From Mesorhizobium huakuii (lineage in GTDB: Bacteria > Pseudomonadota > Alphaproteobacteria > Rhizobiales > Rhizobiaceae), in the NCBI RefSeq assembly GCF_030160235.1, contig NZ_BSNY01000021.1:186001-250000 (forward strand): a stretch of 64,000 bases of DNA. The letters are read 5' to 3'. Each line of letters starts with the position of its first letter. Within the stretch, counting starts at the first letter, position 1. Below are positions 8,447 to 18,837 of this stretch, one piece after another. The notes beneath the pieces were generated by a model, which was given only the letters and a program-made list of their open reading frames with translations, searched no databases and was not told the origin of the DNA. The position numbers were made by a program, and so were the translations under genes.

Positions 8447-9604
8447 TCAGTCTTTCATCGATTGTTCACGCAGCGAGTCGGCCAACAGGTTGAGCCCCAG
8501 CACGAACGACATCAGCGCGATCGTCGGCGGCAGCGCCGGATGGATGAAGGAGCGCAGCAGCCTGCTGGCATCCTTGATCGCGGTGCCCCAGTCGGGGCTT
8601 TCCGGTGCCAGGCCGAGGCCGAAATAGCCGAGCGTGCCGAGCAGGATGGTGGTGTAACCGATGCGCAGGCAGGCATCGACGATCAGCGGCCCGCGTGCGT
8701 TGGGCAGGATTTCCCAAAGCATGATGTACCAGGGCGATTCACCGCGCGTCTGCGCCGCCGCCACATAGTCGCGCGTCTTGATGTCCATCACCAGGCCGCG
8801 CACGATGCGGAACACGCCCGGGCTGGAGGCAAACACCACCGCCACGAAGATGTTGAGCTGGTTGGGATCGATGTGGACGATGTGCAGCGGGTCCTTGTCG
8901 AAGACGAGGCCCAGATAGATCCAGCCGCCGACGATCAGGGTGATGCCGAGCAGGATGTATAGCCGGTCGGGCCGGTTCTTGTAGCGCGTCCAGAACAGCA
9001 CGCTGAAGAAGATGATCGGAAACAGGAAGAACACGCCGGCCATGGCGTAGGGGATCGGCGTGTCCATGATGCCTGGCGTCACCAGGAGGTAGAACAGCAG
9101 GATAACCGGGAAGGCCAGCACGAGGTTGGCCAGGAACGACAGGACCGTATCGATCTTGCCGCCGTAATAGCCGGCAGGCAGGCCAAGCGTGATGCCGACC
9201 ATCAGCGCGAAGCCGGTGGCCGCCGGCGCGATGATCAGCACGATCTGGCTGCCATAGACCATGCGCGAAAACACGTCGCGGGCCAGCTTGTCGCCGCCGA
9301 ACAGATAGACAAGCCCCGATTGCGGCTCGACGGCGCCGGGCAGCATGTCCTTCATCACCGGGATCTGTGCCAGCGGATCGAAGGGCGAGATGGTCGATGC
9401 GAAGATCGCCGTGAACAGCCAGAACAGGCAGATGCCGACGCCGACGATGCCGACGCCGCTGTCGAACAGCTGCCCGTAGAGCGCCAGCCTTTTCTTGTAG
9501 GCGAAGCTCGTCCCCATGACGATGATGAGCGCGATCCAGACGGGCCAGAAGCGCGACAGCACTTCGAGGATGACACTGAAGGCACTGATATATTGGACCT
9601 GCAT
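8447..9604 (-). CDS. ABC transporter permease, DppC/OppC type
   Basis: A 385-residue inner-membrane permease of the peptide/nickel importer class. The C-terminal half carries the EAA-like loop (YVAAAQTRGESPWYIMLWEILPNARGPLIV) that contacts the ATPase. It is longer than usual DppC proteins because of an extra membrane segment after the first transmembrane block (AMAGVFFLFPIIFFSVLFW). The gene sits 12 bp after the partner permease and 48 bp before the fused ATPase. It acts as one half of the translocation pore. Confidence 0.9.
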   Translation of the reverse strand: MQVQYISAFSVILEVLSRFWPVWIALIIVMGTSFAYKKRLALYGQLFDSGVGIVGVGICLFWLFTAIFASTISPFDPLAQIPVMKDMLPGAVEPQSGLVYLFGGDKLARDVFSRMVYGSQIVLIIAPAATGFALMVGITLGLPAGYYGGKIDTVLSFLANLVLAFPVILLFYLLVTPGIMDTPIPYAMAGVFFLFPIIFFSVLFWTRYKNRPDRLYILLGITLIVGGWIYLGLVFDKDPLHIVHIDPNQLNIFVAVVFASSPGVFRIVRGLVMDIKTRDYVAAAQTRGESPWYIMLWEILPNARGPLIVDACLRIGYTTILLGTLGYFGLGLAPESPDWGTAIKDASRLLRSFIHPALPPTIALMSFVLGLNLLADSLREQSMKD

Positions 9605-9616
9605 CCGCTTCGCCCC

Positions 9617-10651
9617 CTACTGAACTCTGATACGCGGATTGAGAAACGCGTAGCCGACATCGGAAATGAGCTGTGTGATCAAGACGATGAACACCGAGAC
9701 CAGCGAACAGCCAAGCAAAAGGTCGATGTCGTTGTTGCCGGCGGCCTCGACCAGCGTGTAGCCGAAGCCCTGGTAGCGGAACATCACCTCGACGATGACG
9801 ACGCCGGTGAGCAGCCAGGGAAATTGCAGCATGATGACGGTGAACGGTGCGATCAGCGCGTTGCGCAGCGCATGTTTCACCACCACGCTACCGAAGGAGA
9901 GACCCTTCAACCGGGCGGTGCGGATGTATTGCTGCGTCATCACCTCGACCATCGAGGCGCGGGTCATGCGGGCGATGTAGCCGATGCCGTAGATTGCCAG
10001 CGTCATCACCGGCAGGGTGAAATTATAGAAGGTGATGCCCTGGCTGGCCGACGCGGCCGAGCCGTTCAACCAGCCAAGCCATGAGGCGAAGATGACGGTG
10101 AAGATGACGCCCGACACATATTCCGGTGTCGCCGTCGAGGCGATCGAGGCGACCGAAAGCACGCGGTCGGTTCGCGACCCCTCGCGCATGCCGGCCAGGA
10201 TGCCGATCAGCAGTGAGATCGGCACCATCACCACCAGCACCCAGAACATCAGGATACCGGTGGCGCCAAGTGCGGGAAACAATTTCGACGCGACCGTTGT
10301 CTTGAACTTGGTCGAGCAGCCGAAATCGCCTTCGAGGACGCCGGAAAAGGTCGGCACGACCGGGTCATTGCAGAAGGAGAAACGCTGCGCCGGCTTGCCG
10401 GTCGCCGGGTCGGTCACCGGCTGCTTTGGCATGACGCCCAGCCACTGCCCATAGCGGACAAAGAAGTTCTGCCGGTAGCCATGGTTGGCCAGCCAGCTCT
10501 CGAGCTGCTCGGCCGACGTGTGCATTTCGGTCTGGCTGATCGCCAGCTTCTTCAGGTTGGGTTCAAGGTTGATCAGGAAAAAGACGACCATGGTCAGGCA
10601 TAGCATCGTCAATGCCATGGTGCCGAGACGCCTGATGATGAAGGAAAGCAT
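9617..10651 (-). CDS. ABC transporter permease, DppB/OppB type
   Basis: A 344-residue permease starting MLSFIIRRLGTMALTMLCL, the usual first helix of DppB/OppB proteins. The EAA-like loop reads YIRTARLKGLSFGSVVVKHALRNA near residues 240-262. A periplasmic insertion of about 70 residues follows helix 1, as in the family. It lies between the binding-protein gene upstream and the DppC-like permease downstream, all leftward. The spacing suggests one transcript with an intercistronic hairpin after the binding-protein gene. Confidence 0.9.
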   Translation of the reverse strand: MLSFIIRRLGTMALTMLCLTMVVFFLINLEPNLKKLAISQTEMHTSAEQLESWLANHGYRQNFFVRYGQWLGVMPKQPVTDPATGKPAQRFSFCNDPVVPTFSGVLEGDFGCSTKFKTTVASKLFPALGATGILMFWVLVVMVPISLLIGILAGMREGSRTDRVLSVASIASTATPEYVSGVIFTVIFASWLGWLNGSAASASQGITFYNFTLPVMTLAIYGIGYIARMTRASMVEVMTQQYIRTARLKGLSFGSVVVKHALRNALIAPFTVIMLQFPWLLTGVVIVEVMFRYQGFGYTLVEAAGNNDIDLLLGCSLVSVFIVLITQLISDVGYAFLNPRIRVQ

Positions 10652-10833
10652 GGCGGCCCCCTGCCGGTCTGGTTGGGGTTGGAGCCCGTTGAAAAACCAC
10701 CTCAGCCGCGACGGCGGAACTGGCTGTCAAACAGGCCCTCGGATGCAATCAACCCAGTTTATTGCACGACCTTGCCAGAGGAGTCCGCAACTTTGTTGCG
10801 CCGACTTCTGGTTTTGGAATCATGCGGGGAGTG

Positions 10834-10862
10834 GGAGGAAGGGGCAAACTGCCCCTTCCTCC
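10834..10862 (-). terminator. Strong intercistronic hairpin after the peptide-binding-protein gene
   Basis: A perfect 13-bp inverted repeat, GGAGGAAGGGGCA and TGCCCCTTCCTCC, has a 3-nt loop 11 bp downstream of the binding-protein stop. The leftward strand shows no U-run after the stem. It is therefore better read as a partial terminator or mRNA 3'-end stabiliser that raises binding-protein expression over the permease and ATPase genes, a common arrangement in binding-protein operons. Confidence 0.6.
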
Positions 10863-10873
10863 GCTTGGCCTGA

Positions 10874-12529
10874 TCACGCCTGGTCGAGCCAGATCTTGCC
10901 GTAGTCGCGCTCGAATGTCGGATGCATCTTGTAGTTTTGCACCGCCTTGACCGAGTGGCTGTAGAGCTTGCGCCAGTAGGGCTGGATGATGATGCCGGAA
11001 TCCTGCAGGATCTGCTCGATGTCCTTCATCATTTCCTTGCGCTTGGCCGCGTCGGAGACCGCAAGCGCGGCGTTCAGCTTGGCATCCCAGTCGGGGTTCG
11101 ACCAGGCACACTCGTTCCAGGCCTCACCGGTGCGGTAGGCCAGCGCCAGAACCTGAACGCCGAGCGGACGCATGTTCCAGTTCGTCATCGACAGCGGATA
11201 CTTCAGCCAGTCGTTCCAGAACGTCGAGCCCGGCAGCACCGTGCGCTTCACCTTGATACCGGCGTCGCGCAGCTGGGCGGCGATCGCGTCGCCGGTGTTC
11301 TTGTGCCAGTCCTCGTCGACGGTGATCAGTTCATGCTCGAAATCGGCCTGACCGGCTTCCGCCATCAGCGCCTTCGCCTTGGCCGGATCACGGGCAACCT
11401 TGGGCAGCTCGTAATATTCCGGATGGATCGAGCAGACATGGTGGTTCTCGGCGACCGAGCCGGCATTGCCGTAGCCGAGCTGGAGGACGACATTGTTGTC
11501 GACGCCGAGTTGCAGCGCCTTGCGCACCTTCTCGTTGTCGTAAGGCTTGTGGGTGACGTTGGTGCGGCAGACAATGGTCGAGGCGGTGACGACTTCGGAC
11601 TTGACCAGGTCCATCTTGTCGAGGATCGACACATAGTCGGCCGACGTTTCGAAATTGGTGTGCACTTCGCCGGCCTCGAAAGCGCTGACCATGGCGGCCG
11701 GATCCGTGCCGTAGTCGATGAACTCGATGCCGTCGAGATAGACGTCGCCGTCCCACCACTTGTTGTCGGCGCGGCGCTTGTAGACCACTTTCTGGCCGAC
11801 ATCGTAGGAGACGAGCTCGAACGGACCGGTGCCGATCGGGCAGGCTTTGAAGTCGCCGCCCTTTTCATCGAAGGACTTGTGGACGATGAGCGCGACATAG
11901 TCGCAAATCCCGGGAATGATCGAGATGTCGGGCTTGGTGAGCGACAGCTTGACGGTCATGTCGTCGACCTTGGTGACCGCGCCTTCACGCAGCTTGCCGG
12001 TCTTGTCGTCGAACAGCGTGCCAAGACGGCCGGGCATGGAATTGCCTTCAGCGGCCTTCTCGCCCCAACGGTTGAAGTTGTGCACCACGTCGTCGGCGGT
12101 GAACGCATCGCCATTGTGCCAGGTCACGCCCTTGCGCACATGCAGCACGTACTGGGTGGCATCGTCGTTGACGTCCCAGGACTCAAGCAGATAGGGGCGG
12201 AACGTGTATTCGGTGGTGTATTTGACCAACGGCTCGAGCGCCTGGCGCTCGGCATTGGCGATTTCCGACCAGTCGGCCTTGCGCGGATCCTTCGGATCCT
12301 TGATCCACTGGGCGACCTTCAGGATGCCACCCTTCTTGGGGGCGTCTTCGGCGCGCGCCTCGGTCGGCGCCGCCAGCCCGAGCAGGCCGTAAGCCATCGC
12401 CGTTGAAGCGCCGAAAACGCTGGCTAGCGCCAGGAATTCGCGGCGATCGACCTTGCCTGCCTTGGCTTCTTCGGCCATGGCCAGGATGTGATCCGGAACG
12501 CGATCGCCATTACTCTTATAGATTGTCAT
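10874..12529 (-). CDS. ABC transporter substrate-binding protein, peptide/nickel family 5 (DppA-like)
   Basis: A 551-residue periplasmic binding protein. The N-terminus contains [15 protein letters not shown] followed by a hydrophobic region and [10 protein letters not shown], a likely twin-arginine signal. The mature region has the family-5 landmarks [19 protein letters not shown] and [23 protein letters not shown], with a typical C-terminal lobe. It delivers peptide-like or other substrates to the adjacent permeases. It is the first gene of the leftward importer operon; the 253-bp gap upstream should carry its promoter. Confidence 0.9.
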   Translation of the reverse strand: MTIYKSNGDRVPDHILAMAEEAKAGKVDRREFLALASVFGASTAMAYGLLGLAAPTEARAEDAPKKGGILKVAQWIKDPKDPRKADWSEIANAERQALEPLVKYTTEYTFRPYLLESWDVNDDATQYVLHVRKGVTWHNGDAFTADDVVHNFNRWGEKAAEGNSMPGRLGTLFDDKTGKLREGAVTKVDDMTVKLSLTKPDISIIPGICDYVALIVHKSFDEKGGDFKACPIGTGPFELVSYDVGQKVVYKRRADNKWWDGDVYLDGIEFIDYGTDPAAMVSAFEAGEVHTNFETSADYVSILDKMDLVKSEVVTASTIVCRTNVTHKPYDNEKVRKALQLGVDNNVVLQLGYGNAGSVAENHHVCSIHPEYYELPKVARDPAKAKALMAEAGQADFEHELITVDEDWHKNTGDAIAAQLRDAGIKVKRTVLPGSTFWNDWLKYPLSMTNWNMRPLGVQVLALAYRTGEAWNECAWSNPDWDAKLNAALAVSDAAKRKEMMKDIEQILQDSGIIIQPYWRKLYSHSVKAVQNYKMHPTFERDYGKIWLDQA

Positions 12530-12782
12530 GACTAACTCCCATTGTTGGCTTTCCGCCGATTAACATTCCGCATCCAGGCCATGATGTCAAAGACGGCTTG
12601 GATTGGGAACATATTGGCGAATGTGCAACTTTGAAAAGGGAGCGGTACGCGTGATAGCGACAGTCTTGACGCAAAATTGCTAGTGCGCCCAGATTTCGCC
12701 AAAATCTGCTCGGGGCGAATAAATTGAGACATTGGCACGGGTTAAGACAGCGCCAGTCCCGGCAATGGTGAGGGCCAGCCCC
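12530..12782 (-). promoter_or_regulatory. Intergenic region upstream of the peptide-importer operon
   Basis: 253 bp lie between the end of tamB and the start of the binding-protein gene. The stretch is AT-richer than the genes and presumably carries the leftward operon promoter and the tamB 3' end. No convincing terminator hairpin or sigma-70 hexamer pair was identified by eye, and no small gene was recognised. Confidence 0.3.
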
Positions 12783-15700
12783 TCAATATTCCTTTTCGTA
12801 GAAGATGCCGCCCTTGGCCTCGCCGGCGTCCGTCGCCTCGCCGCGCAGCTTGACGCCGCGCCCGACATTGAGGTCGATGGTCGCCTTGCCCGAGCCCGGC
12901 TTGTCGCCCTTCTGGATGGTCACATAGGTGCGGTCGTTCAGGTATTTGCCGGCGGAGACCGCCGTGCCGCCCTTGTCGTCGGTGGTGACGTCGAGATCGT
13001 CGACGCCGATGGCGCTGCGCAAATTCTCAAGCAGCGACGTCGAGCCGCCGACACCGGCCAGTTGCCCGGCCGCCTCGGCCAGTTGCGCGATCTGCAGCGG
13101 CGACAGGTTCGACATGGACCGGCCGAAGATCAATTGCGCCAGCACCTCGTCCTCCGGCAGCGCCGGCACCGAGGAGAACGTGAATTTCGGATTGGTCGCC
13201 TCGCCCGACACCACGATGGTGACGGTGGCGCTGGTCGTCGTCGTGGTCGCCGTCAGGTTGAGATAGGGCACCAGCGAACCGGAGAAGCCGACCGTGCCCT
13301 CGGTGAAGGTCAGCCGCTTGCCCAGGATCGACAGCCGGCCGCGCTGCAGGGTGAAGGTGCCGACCGCCTGCGGTGACGAGGCCGGGCCGGTCAATCTCAG
13401 CGAGCCGCCCAGTTCGGCATCGACGCCCCTGCCCTGGATGAAGATCTGGTTCGGCGCGTTGACCGTGACGTCGAGCGCGAGCCCGCTGTCACCACTCTTG
13501 CCTGACGTCGTCGCGGGGCGCAGCGCCTTGTCCTGCGCCCTCACCGCGTTGGGCGCGTTCTTGTGCTTCACGTCGAGCGCCGAGAGCGAGCCCGGCAACT
13601 TATCCGGAACCGTGATGACGGTCTTGGCGAGATTGACGGTGCCGGCAATCACCGGTGCCGATACCAGCGGGCCCTTGATCGTCAGGTCGCCGCCGAGATT
13701 GGCGGTGACCGCGCGCCCGTCGGTATAGCGGCCGTCGGTGAGCTTGATCGACAGGTCGGCCGGAAAACCTTGCGCCGGATTGATGCCGACCGTGCCGCTG
13801 GCCGACAGGCTGCCGCGCGTCGACAATGTTCCGGTCAGCCGGTTGATCCTGGCGACGCCGCCGCCGATCGAGACGTCGGCCGCCAGATCGTTGACGGCCA
13901 GGCCCGAGCGCGCATCGACCAACCGCGCGCCCGATGTGCTGACGCTGCCGCCGATGACGGGCGACGTCGCCGGGCCACGCACCTGGACATTGACGGTGGC
14001 CGTTCCCGACAGCGACAAGCCCTGCGCGGCAAGCTTCTGGCTGAGCATGCCGAACGGCACGGCGCCGTTGAAGTCGAGCACCAGCGCCGGCGTGCCCGCC
14101 GTCGTCACCGTGCCGCCGCCCTTGAGGCCAAGGCCGGCGCCATCGCCGATATTGGCATTGAAGGTCAGCTTGTTGCCGGCAAAGGTACCGGAGGAGGACA
14201 CGCTCACCGCGCCGACACCGGCACCGCGGGTCTGCGACGTCTGCACGCCGGCCGCGTCCATGTTGAAGGCAACGGTCGGACTGGCGGGCGCGCCGGTCAC
14301 CTTCACCGTGCCGGAAATCGAACCGGCGGCATCGAGACCCGGGGAGAAACTGTTGGCGAGCGACATCGGCACCTTCGCCAGCGCCGCGTTGATGTCGAGC
14401 GCCTGCCCGACCTTGCCGGTCACCGTCGCCGTGCCGCCGCCAAGGTTGAGCACCAGCCGGTCCAGCGTCGTCGTGCCGTTGGCGATGCTGACCGTCGAAG
14501 CCTGGGCGATCGCCGCCTTGATGCCCTGGACGGTCGCCTGGCCGGAAGCGAGTTCGATCGTCGTCGTGCCATTGGCCACCTTCACGCGGCCGGCGGCCTT
14601 GGCCGGAATGCCCTTGACGGTGGCGCCACCGGAAAAGCCGGTCCAGTCGCCGTCGCGCTTCAGATCGACATCGATGCCGCTGATCACGGTGCCGCCCGAT
14701 TTGACGGTGTCGGCGCGGATCTTGCCCGAGATCACCGGCGCGGCGAGATAATTGGTGATCAGCGCATCGACGGAAACCGCCTTCGCCTGGAGATCGCCGC
14801 GCGTGATCGAGGCAGTGGCCGCCTTGATGGCGACCTGAGGTGCGGCATCGTTCTTCGTGAAGGCGATCGTGCCGCGCACGTCGCCCTCCGCCTTTTCCAG
14901 CGCCAGCGCGGCGAGCGGACCGATATCGGGCAGATCGAGCGAGATGGTGCCCTCGGGCACGAACTTGTCGTCCAGCGCCAGATCGCCGGAAATCCGGTTC
15001 TTGCCCAGCGACAGGAGCAGGCCGTTGATGGCGCTCTTGCCGTCCGCCGTCGCCAGCACCGCGCTGCCTTGCAAGGCCTGTCCCGCGACATTGCCGGTCA
15101 GTTGCACGTTCGCCGCCGGGTTGGCGGCATCCGCCTTGCCGGTGGCCGTGAGCTTCAGCCCGGTGATCTCGCGCTCGGCCACCAAAAGCCGATCGCTGTT
15201 GACCGTCAGCGACAGATCGGGTGCGATGGCCGGTCCCTGTGCGTTCAGCGCAAATGCAATGGCACCCCTGGCGTCCTTCGAGAGCGGCGAGATATCGGCA
15301 AGGGCGCCGGTGATGTCTGCGGCCAGCTTGTTGTCGGCAAGGCTCGCCTGCCCCTGCGCGGTCAGTCCGCCCGAGACCAGCTTCAGCCCATCGACATTGA
15401 TGCTGCCGTTGGGATCGCGCTTCAGCGTGGCGCTGATCTCAGCGCGTTCCCCAAGCATGCCGCGCGCCGCCGCCGGCAAGGCCGAAGACGGGGCATCCGC
15501 GCTCAGCTTGAGGTCGATGGCGCCATCGCGCAACGAAACCTGGCCGGCGACCTGGCTGTTCAGCGCATCGCTCTTGAGCGAGCCGCTGTCGATGGCAACG
15601 CCCTCCGACGTCAGCCGGGCGTTCAGCGCGGCCGTCACCTTGCCGGCGATCAGCGGCGCGATGGCGGCATTGTCGAGACCGACCTTGTCCACCGACACCG

Positions 15701-18700
15701 TGCCGGTAACCGGCCCGGCGCGGTTCTTGAGATCGAACGCATCCGAGTGCAGGGCCAGGACGAGCCCGTCCACCTTCGCCGGGCTGGTGGTGACCGAGGG
15801 CAGGATCGCGGAGACGTCCAGGCGGGCTCGCGTGCTCTCGCCCGCCGCCTTCGCCGACAAGGACCGGATCTCGATCTTCACCGGGCTCGCGGCGCTGCCG
15901 ACCGTCAGCGGCAGGCTGGGGCCGGATGAGGTGAGATCCAGCGCAAAATCGCTGGCGCCGTTCGGATTGATGGTGCCGGAGGCCGTACCGGAAATCTTGT
16001 CGCCGGACAGCGTCGCATGGTCGAGGGCGACGCCGCCGGCCAGGGTGTAGGTGCCGGCCGCATCGACCGCGAGCGGCCCGAGCCCGGCCTGGCGGGTCTG
16101 GCTGGTCTCGACGCCGGCAAGCTGTGCGTTGAACCGAACTTCCGGGGCAGCCGGTGTTCCGGTCACTTGCGCGGCGCCGCCGAGCGTGCCCACCGCATCG
16201 AGCCCGGGGGCAAAATCATTGGCCAGGGCCGCCGGCAGCGCGGAGAACTGTGCCGCGAGATCGAGCGTCTGGCCGGCGCTGCCAGACAGCGTCACCGCAC
16301 CGCCGCCAACATCAAGCGCCAGCTTCTCGATGCTGGTCGTGCCATTGGCGATGGTCAGGGTCGAGGGTTCAGCGATTGCCGCCTTGATGCCGCGAACCGT
16401 GGCTTCGCCGGAGGCGATCTCGACGCTGGTGGTGCCCTCAGCGATCTTGACCCGGCCGGCGGCGGTCGCCGGAATGCCCGCGATGGTGGCGCCGCCGGTG
16501 AAATTGGTCCAGTCGCCGTCGCGCTTGAGGTCGACGCCGATGCCGCTGATTTCGGTGGCGCCCGAGGTGACGCTGTCGGCCTTGATGGCGCCCGAGATCG
16601 CCGGCGCCTTGAGATAATTGGCGATCAGCGCGTTGACGGCGATCGTCTTGGCCGTCACCTCGCCGCGTGCGATCGAAGTGCTCTTGGCATCGACGGTGAC
16701 GGATGGCGCATCGCCGTCCTTGGCAAACAGGATAGTGCCGTTGATGTCGCCGGTCACGGCCTGGCCGGCGAGTGCCGCCAACTGGTCGATTGCCGGTGCG
16801 GCGAGCGTCAGCGTGCCGAGCGGCATGAACTTGTCATCGAGCGCCAGGTCGCCGGAAACCTTGTTGTCGCCGAGCGAGACCAGGAAACCGTTGATCGAGC
16901 GCTTACCCTCGCTGGTCACCAGCGCCGCCTTGACGTCGAGCGGCTGGTCGTTGACCGACCCGGTCAGCGAAACATCGGCAGAGGGGCTGGCTATATCGGC
17001 CTTGCCGCTTGCCGTCAGCTTGATCGCCTTCACCGTGCGGCCCGAGGCCGTCAGGCTGTCGCTGTCGGCGGAGACGGTGAAATCCGGCGCCGTCCTGGCT
17101 CCGCTTGCCGACAGGGCGAAATTGACGCCGCCGGCGACCGGCACGCCGACCATCGGCGACAGCACCGAAACATCGCCCAGCGTACCTTTGATGTCGGCCT
17201 GGATGTCGCTGCCTTGCGCGCTGGCGGTACCGCTGGCACTGAGCGAGCCGGAGGTCAGCGAAATCGAATTGGCGGCGAAGGCCCCTTGCGGGTCGCGCGT
17301 GGCGGCGGCCGAGAACTTCACCCGCTCGCCGAGCACCGAACTGATCTGCGGCGGCAAGGCGGTCGACACGGCATCGGCATTCATCTTGAGCTGCATCGAC
17401 AGATCCGCCAGCGCCACCGTCATCGTCAGCGAGGCGTTCAACGCATCGGAACGCAGCGTGCCCTGGTCGATGGCGATGGCGTCCTTGCTCAGCGATCCGG
17501 CGAGGTCGACATCGACCTTGCCGGTGATCAGCGGCGCCAGCGTCGCCACGTCGGTCTTCAGCCCGCCCGCGGTCAGCTTGACGGAAAACGGCCCGGCACG
17601 GTTCTGGATATCGAAGCCGTCGGAATGGATCTGTGCCGAAATGTCGTTGAGCTGGGTGCCGCCCGCCACAACGGAGGCCAGCGAGGCACCGATGTCGACG
17701 ATCGGCGCCCTACCGTCGCCGAAGGCGCGGGCGGTGGCATTCCTGATCGCAACGGTGATCGGTTGCGCCGCATTTCCCACGGTGAACTGCACCGGCGCGC
17801 TTTTGGCGGCGATTTCAACCGACAGGTCGCTGGCGCCGGCCGGATCGGCAATGCCGGTCGCGGTGCCATGGATCGCGTCGCTTTCGATGCTGGCCCGGTC
17901 GACGCTGATGCCGCCCGCCGAGGTCGTGGTGCCGGCGACGTCGAAGCTGGTCTTTCCCGTAAACAGCGGCCGCAGATTTTGCGGCAGGAAGGGCGCGAAC
18001 TCGCCGTCGCCCTTGGCCTCGACGTGATTGCCCTTGTCGGTAAGTTGATGACGGCCCGTCAGCTGCGTGACGATCTTGCCATCGACCATGAATGTGGCGA
18101 TGCCGTTCCAGTTGGCAAGCGGCCCCGTGCCCGAGACCGCTATTTCGACCGGCGGCGTATCGGGCAGCTTGAGCAGATTGGCGATGATGCCACCGGCCGG
18201 CTCCGAAGCCTTGAGGTCGAGGTCGAGCCTGTTGTCGGCAGGCGCAAAGTGGATCTTGGCGTCGACATTGCCTTGTTTGCCGTCATGGCGGGTGACGTTG
18301 AGCACCGTCTCGACCGCGAGCGGCGCCGCATCGGCCTTGAGCATCCCCTTGGCGGCGAGTTCGGCGATGCCGCTGCCGGCCAGTTGCTGGCCAAGCGCGA
18401 TCTCCGGCAGGTCGATCTTTCTGATGTCGATGGAAACCGGCAGCGTCGTCGTGCCGCCCTGCGCCGGCGGCTGCGTGCCGGCCACCGGCAGGCGTGCCAG
18501 TTCGATGCGTCCGGCCGCGATGCGGTCGGCGCTGAAACTTTTCGACAAAAGCGAAAGGGGCGACCAGTCGACGGCCACCTTTCGCGCCACCAGCCAGGCG
18601 CCTTCGCGGTCTTCCAGCACGACATGGTCGACGCTGAGCGCGCCCGACCAGATGCCGTCAATGCCGCTGACGGTGACCTTGCGGTCGTCGCTCGAGGCCA

Positions 18701-18836
18701 GCCGCGAAATGATGCCGGCGAGATTGTCGCGTCCGCGCTCGGTCTTGGTCAGCACAACCAGTGCGCCGATCGCGCCCGCGACCACGATCAGCAGCGTGTA
18801 GAAAGCAATGCGAAGGATGCGCCAGACCGTCTTCAT
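12783..18836 (-). CDS. tamB: Translocation and assembly module subunit TamB (enlarged)
   Basis: A 2017-residue protein with one N-terminal membrane anchor (residues about 8-30, ILRIAFYTLLIVVAGAIGALVVL). A very long beta-rich region of Gly/Ala/Thr/Ser/Asp-rich strands follows, ending in the conserved TamB (DUF490) C-terminal domain (about 1650-2017) that closes GGIFYEKEY. TamB spans the periplasm and works with TamA in outer-membrane protein and lipid assembly. It is markedly longer than the roughly 1250-1450 residues usual for the family, explained by a tandem duplication of about 622 residues. The ATG follows the tamA TGA by one base, so translation is probably coupled. A longer frame to 19019 is rejected because it runs into tamA. 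Confidence 0.93.
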   Translation of the reverse strand: MKTVWRILRIAFYTLLIVVAGAIGALVVLTKTERGRDNLAGIISRLASSDDRKVTVSGIDGIWSGALSVDHVVLEDREGAWLVARKVAVDWSPLSLLSKSFSADRIAAGRIELARLPVAGTQPPAQGGTTTLPVSIDIRKIDLPEIALGQQLAGSGIAELAAKGMLKADAAPLAVETVLNVTRHDGKQGNVDAKIHFAPADNRLDLDLKASEPAGGIIANLLKLPDTPPVEIAVSGTGPLANWNGIATFMVDGKIVTQLTGRHQLTDKGNHVEAKGDGEFAPFLPQNLRPLFTGKTSFDVAGTTTSAGGISVDRASIESDAIHGTATGIADPAGASDLSVEIAAKSAPVQFTVGNAAQPITVAIRNATARAFGDGRAPIVDIGASLASVVAGGTQLNDISAQIHSDGFDIQNRAGPFSVKLTAGGLKTDVATLAPLITGKVDVDLAGSLSKDAIAIDQGTLRSDALNASLTMTVALADLSMQLKMNADAVSTALPPQISSVLGERVKFSAAATRDPQGAFAANSISLTSGSLSASGTASAQGSDIQADIKGTLGDVSVLSPMVGVPVAGGVNFALSASGARTAPDFTVSADSDSLTASGRTVKAIKLTASGKADIASPSADVSLTGSVNDQPLDVKAALVTSEGKRSINGFLVSLGDNKVSGDLALDDKFMPLGTLTLAAPAIDQLAALAGQAVTGDINGTILFAKDGDAPSVTVDAKSTSIARGEVTAKTIAVNALIANYLKAPAISGAIKADSVTSGATEISGIGVDLKRDGDWTNFTGGATIAGIPATAAGRVKIAEGTTSVEIASGEATVRGIKAAIAEPSTLTIANGTTSIEKLALDVGGGAVTLSGSAGQTLDLAAQFSALPAALANDFAPGLDAVGTLGGAAQVTGTPAAPEVRFNAQLAGVETSQTRQAGLGPLAVDAAGTYTLAGGVALDHATLSGDKISGTASGTINPNGASDFALDLTSSGPSLPLTVGSAASPVKIEIRSLSAKAAGESTRARLDVSAILPSVTTSPAKVDGLVLALHSDAFDLKNRAGPVTGTVSVDKVGLDNAAIAPLIAGKVTAALNARLTSEGVAIDSGSLKSDALNSQVAGQVSLRDGAIDLKLSADAPSSALPAAARGMLGERAEISATLKRDPNGSINVDGLKLVSGGLTAQGQASLADNKLAADITGALADISPLSKDARGAIAFALNAQGPAIAPDLSLTVNSDRLLVAEREITGLKLTATGKADAANPAANVQLTGNVAGQALQGSAVLATADGKSAINGLLLSLGKNRISGDLALDDKFVPEGTISLDLPDIGPLAALALEKAEGDVRGTIAFTKNDAAPQVAIKAATASITRGDLQAKAVSVDALITNYLAAPVISGKIRADTVKSGGTVISGIDVDLKRDGDWTGFSGGATVKGIPAKAAGRVKVANGTTTIELASGQATVQGIKAAIAQASTVSIANGTTTLDRLVLNLGGGTATVTGKVGQALDINAALAKVPMSLANSFSPGLDAAGSISGTVKVTGAPASPTVAFNMDAAGVQTSQTRGAGVGAVSVSSSGTFAGNKLTFNANIGDGAGLGLKGGGTVTTAGTPALVLDFNGAVPFGMLSQKLAAQGLSLSGTATVNVQVRGPATSPVIGGSVSTSGARLVDARSGLAVNDLAADVSIGGGVARINRLTGTLSTRGSLSASGTVGINPAQGFPADLSIKLTDGRYTDGRAVTANLGGDLTIKGPLVSAPVIAGTVNLAKTVITVPDKLPGSLSALDVKHKNAPNAVRAQDKALRPATTSGKSGDSGLALDVTVNAPNQIFIQGRGVDAELGGSLRLTGPASSPQAVGTFTLQRGRLSILGKRLTFTEGTVGFSGSLVPYLNLTATTTTTSATVTIVVSGEATNPKFTFSSVPALPEDEVLAQLIFGRSMSNLSPLQIAQLAEAAGQLAGVGGSTSLLENLRSAIGVDDLDVTTDDKGGTAVSAGKYLNDRTYVTIQKGDKPGSGKATIDLNVGRGVKLRGEATDAGEAKGGIFYEKEY
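14219..17950 (-). repeat. Tandem in-frame duplication inside tamB, two units of about 1866 bp
   Basis: Unit 1 (about 17950-16085, residues ~296-917) and unit 2 (about 16084-14219, residues ~918-1539) align along their whole length. Examples are SGDLALDDKFMPLG with SGDLALDDKFVPEG, GIGVDLKRDGDWTNFTGG with GIDVDLKRDGDWTGFSGG, and GVETSQTRQAGLG with GVQTSQTRGAGVG. The offset is exactly 1866 bp at two widely separated anchors, and about 12 bp different near the unit starts because of small indels. Sequence divergence shows the duplication is old. Unit borders are approximate. Confidence 0.85.
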
Positions 18837-18837
18837 T

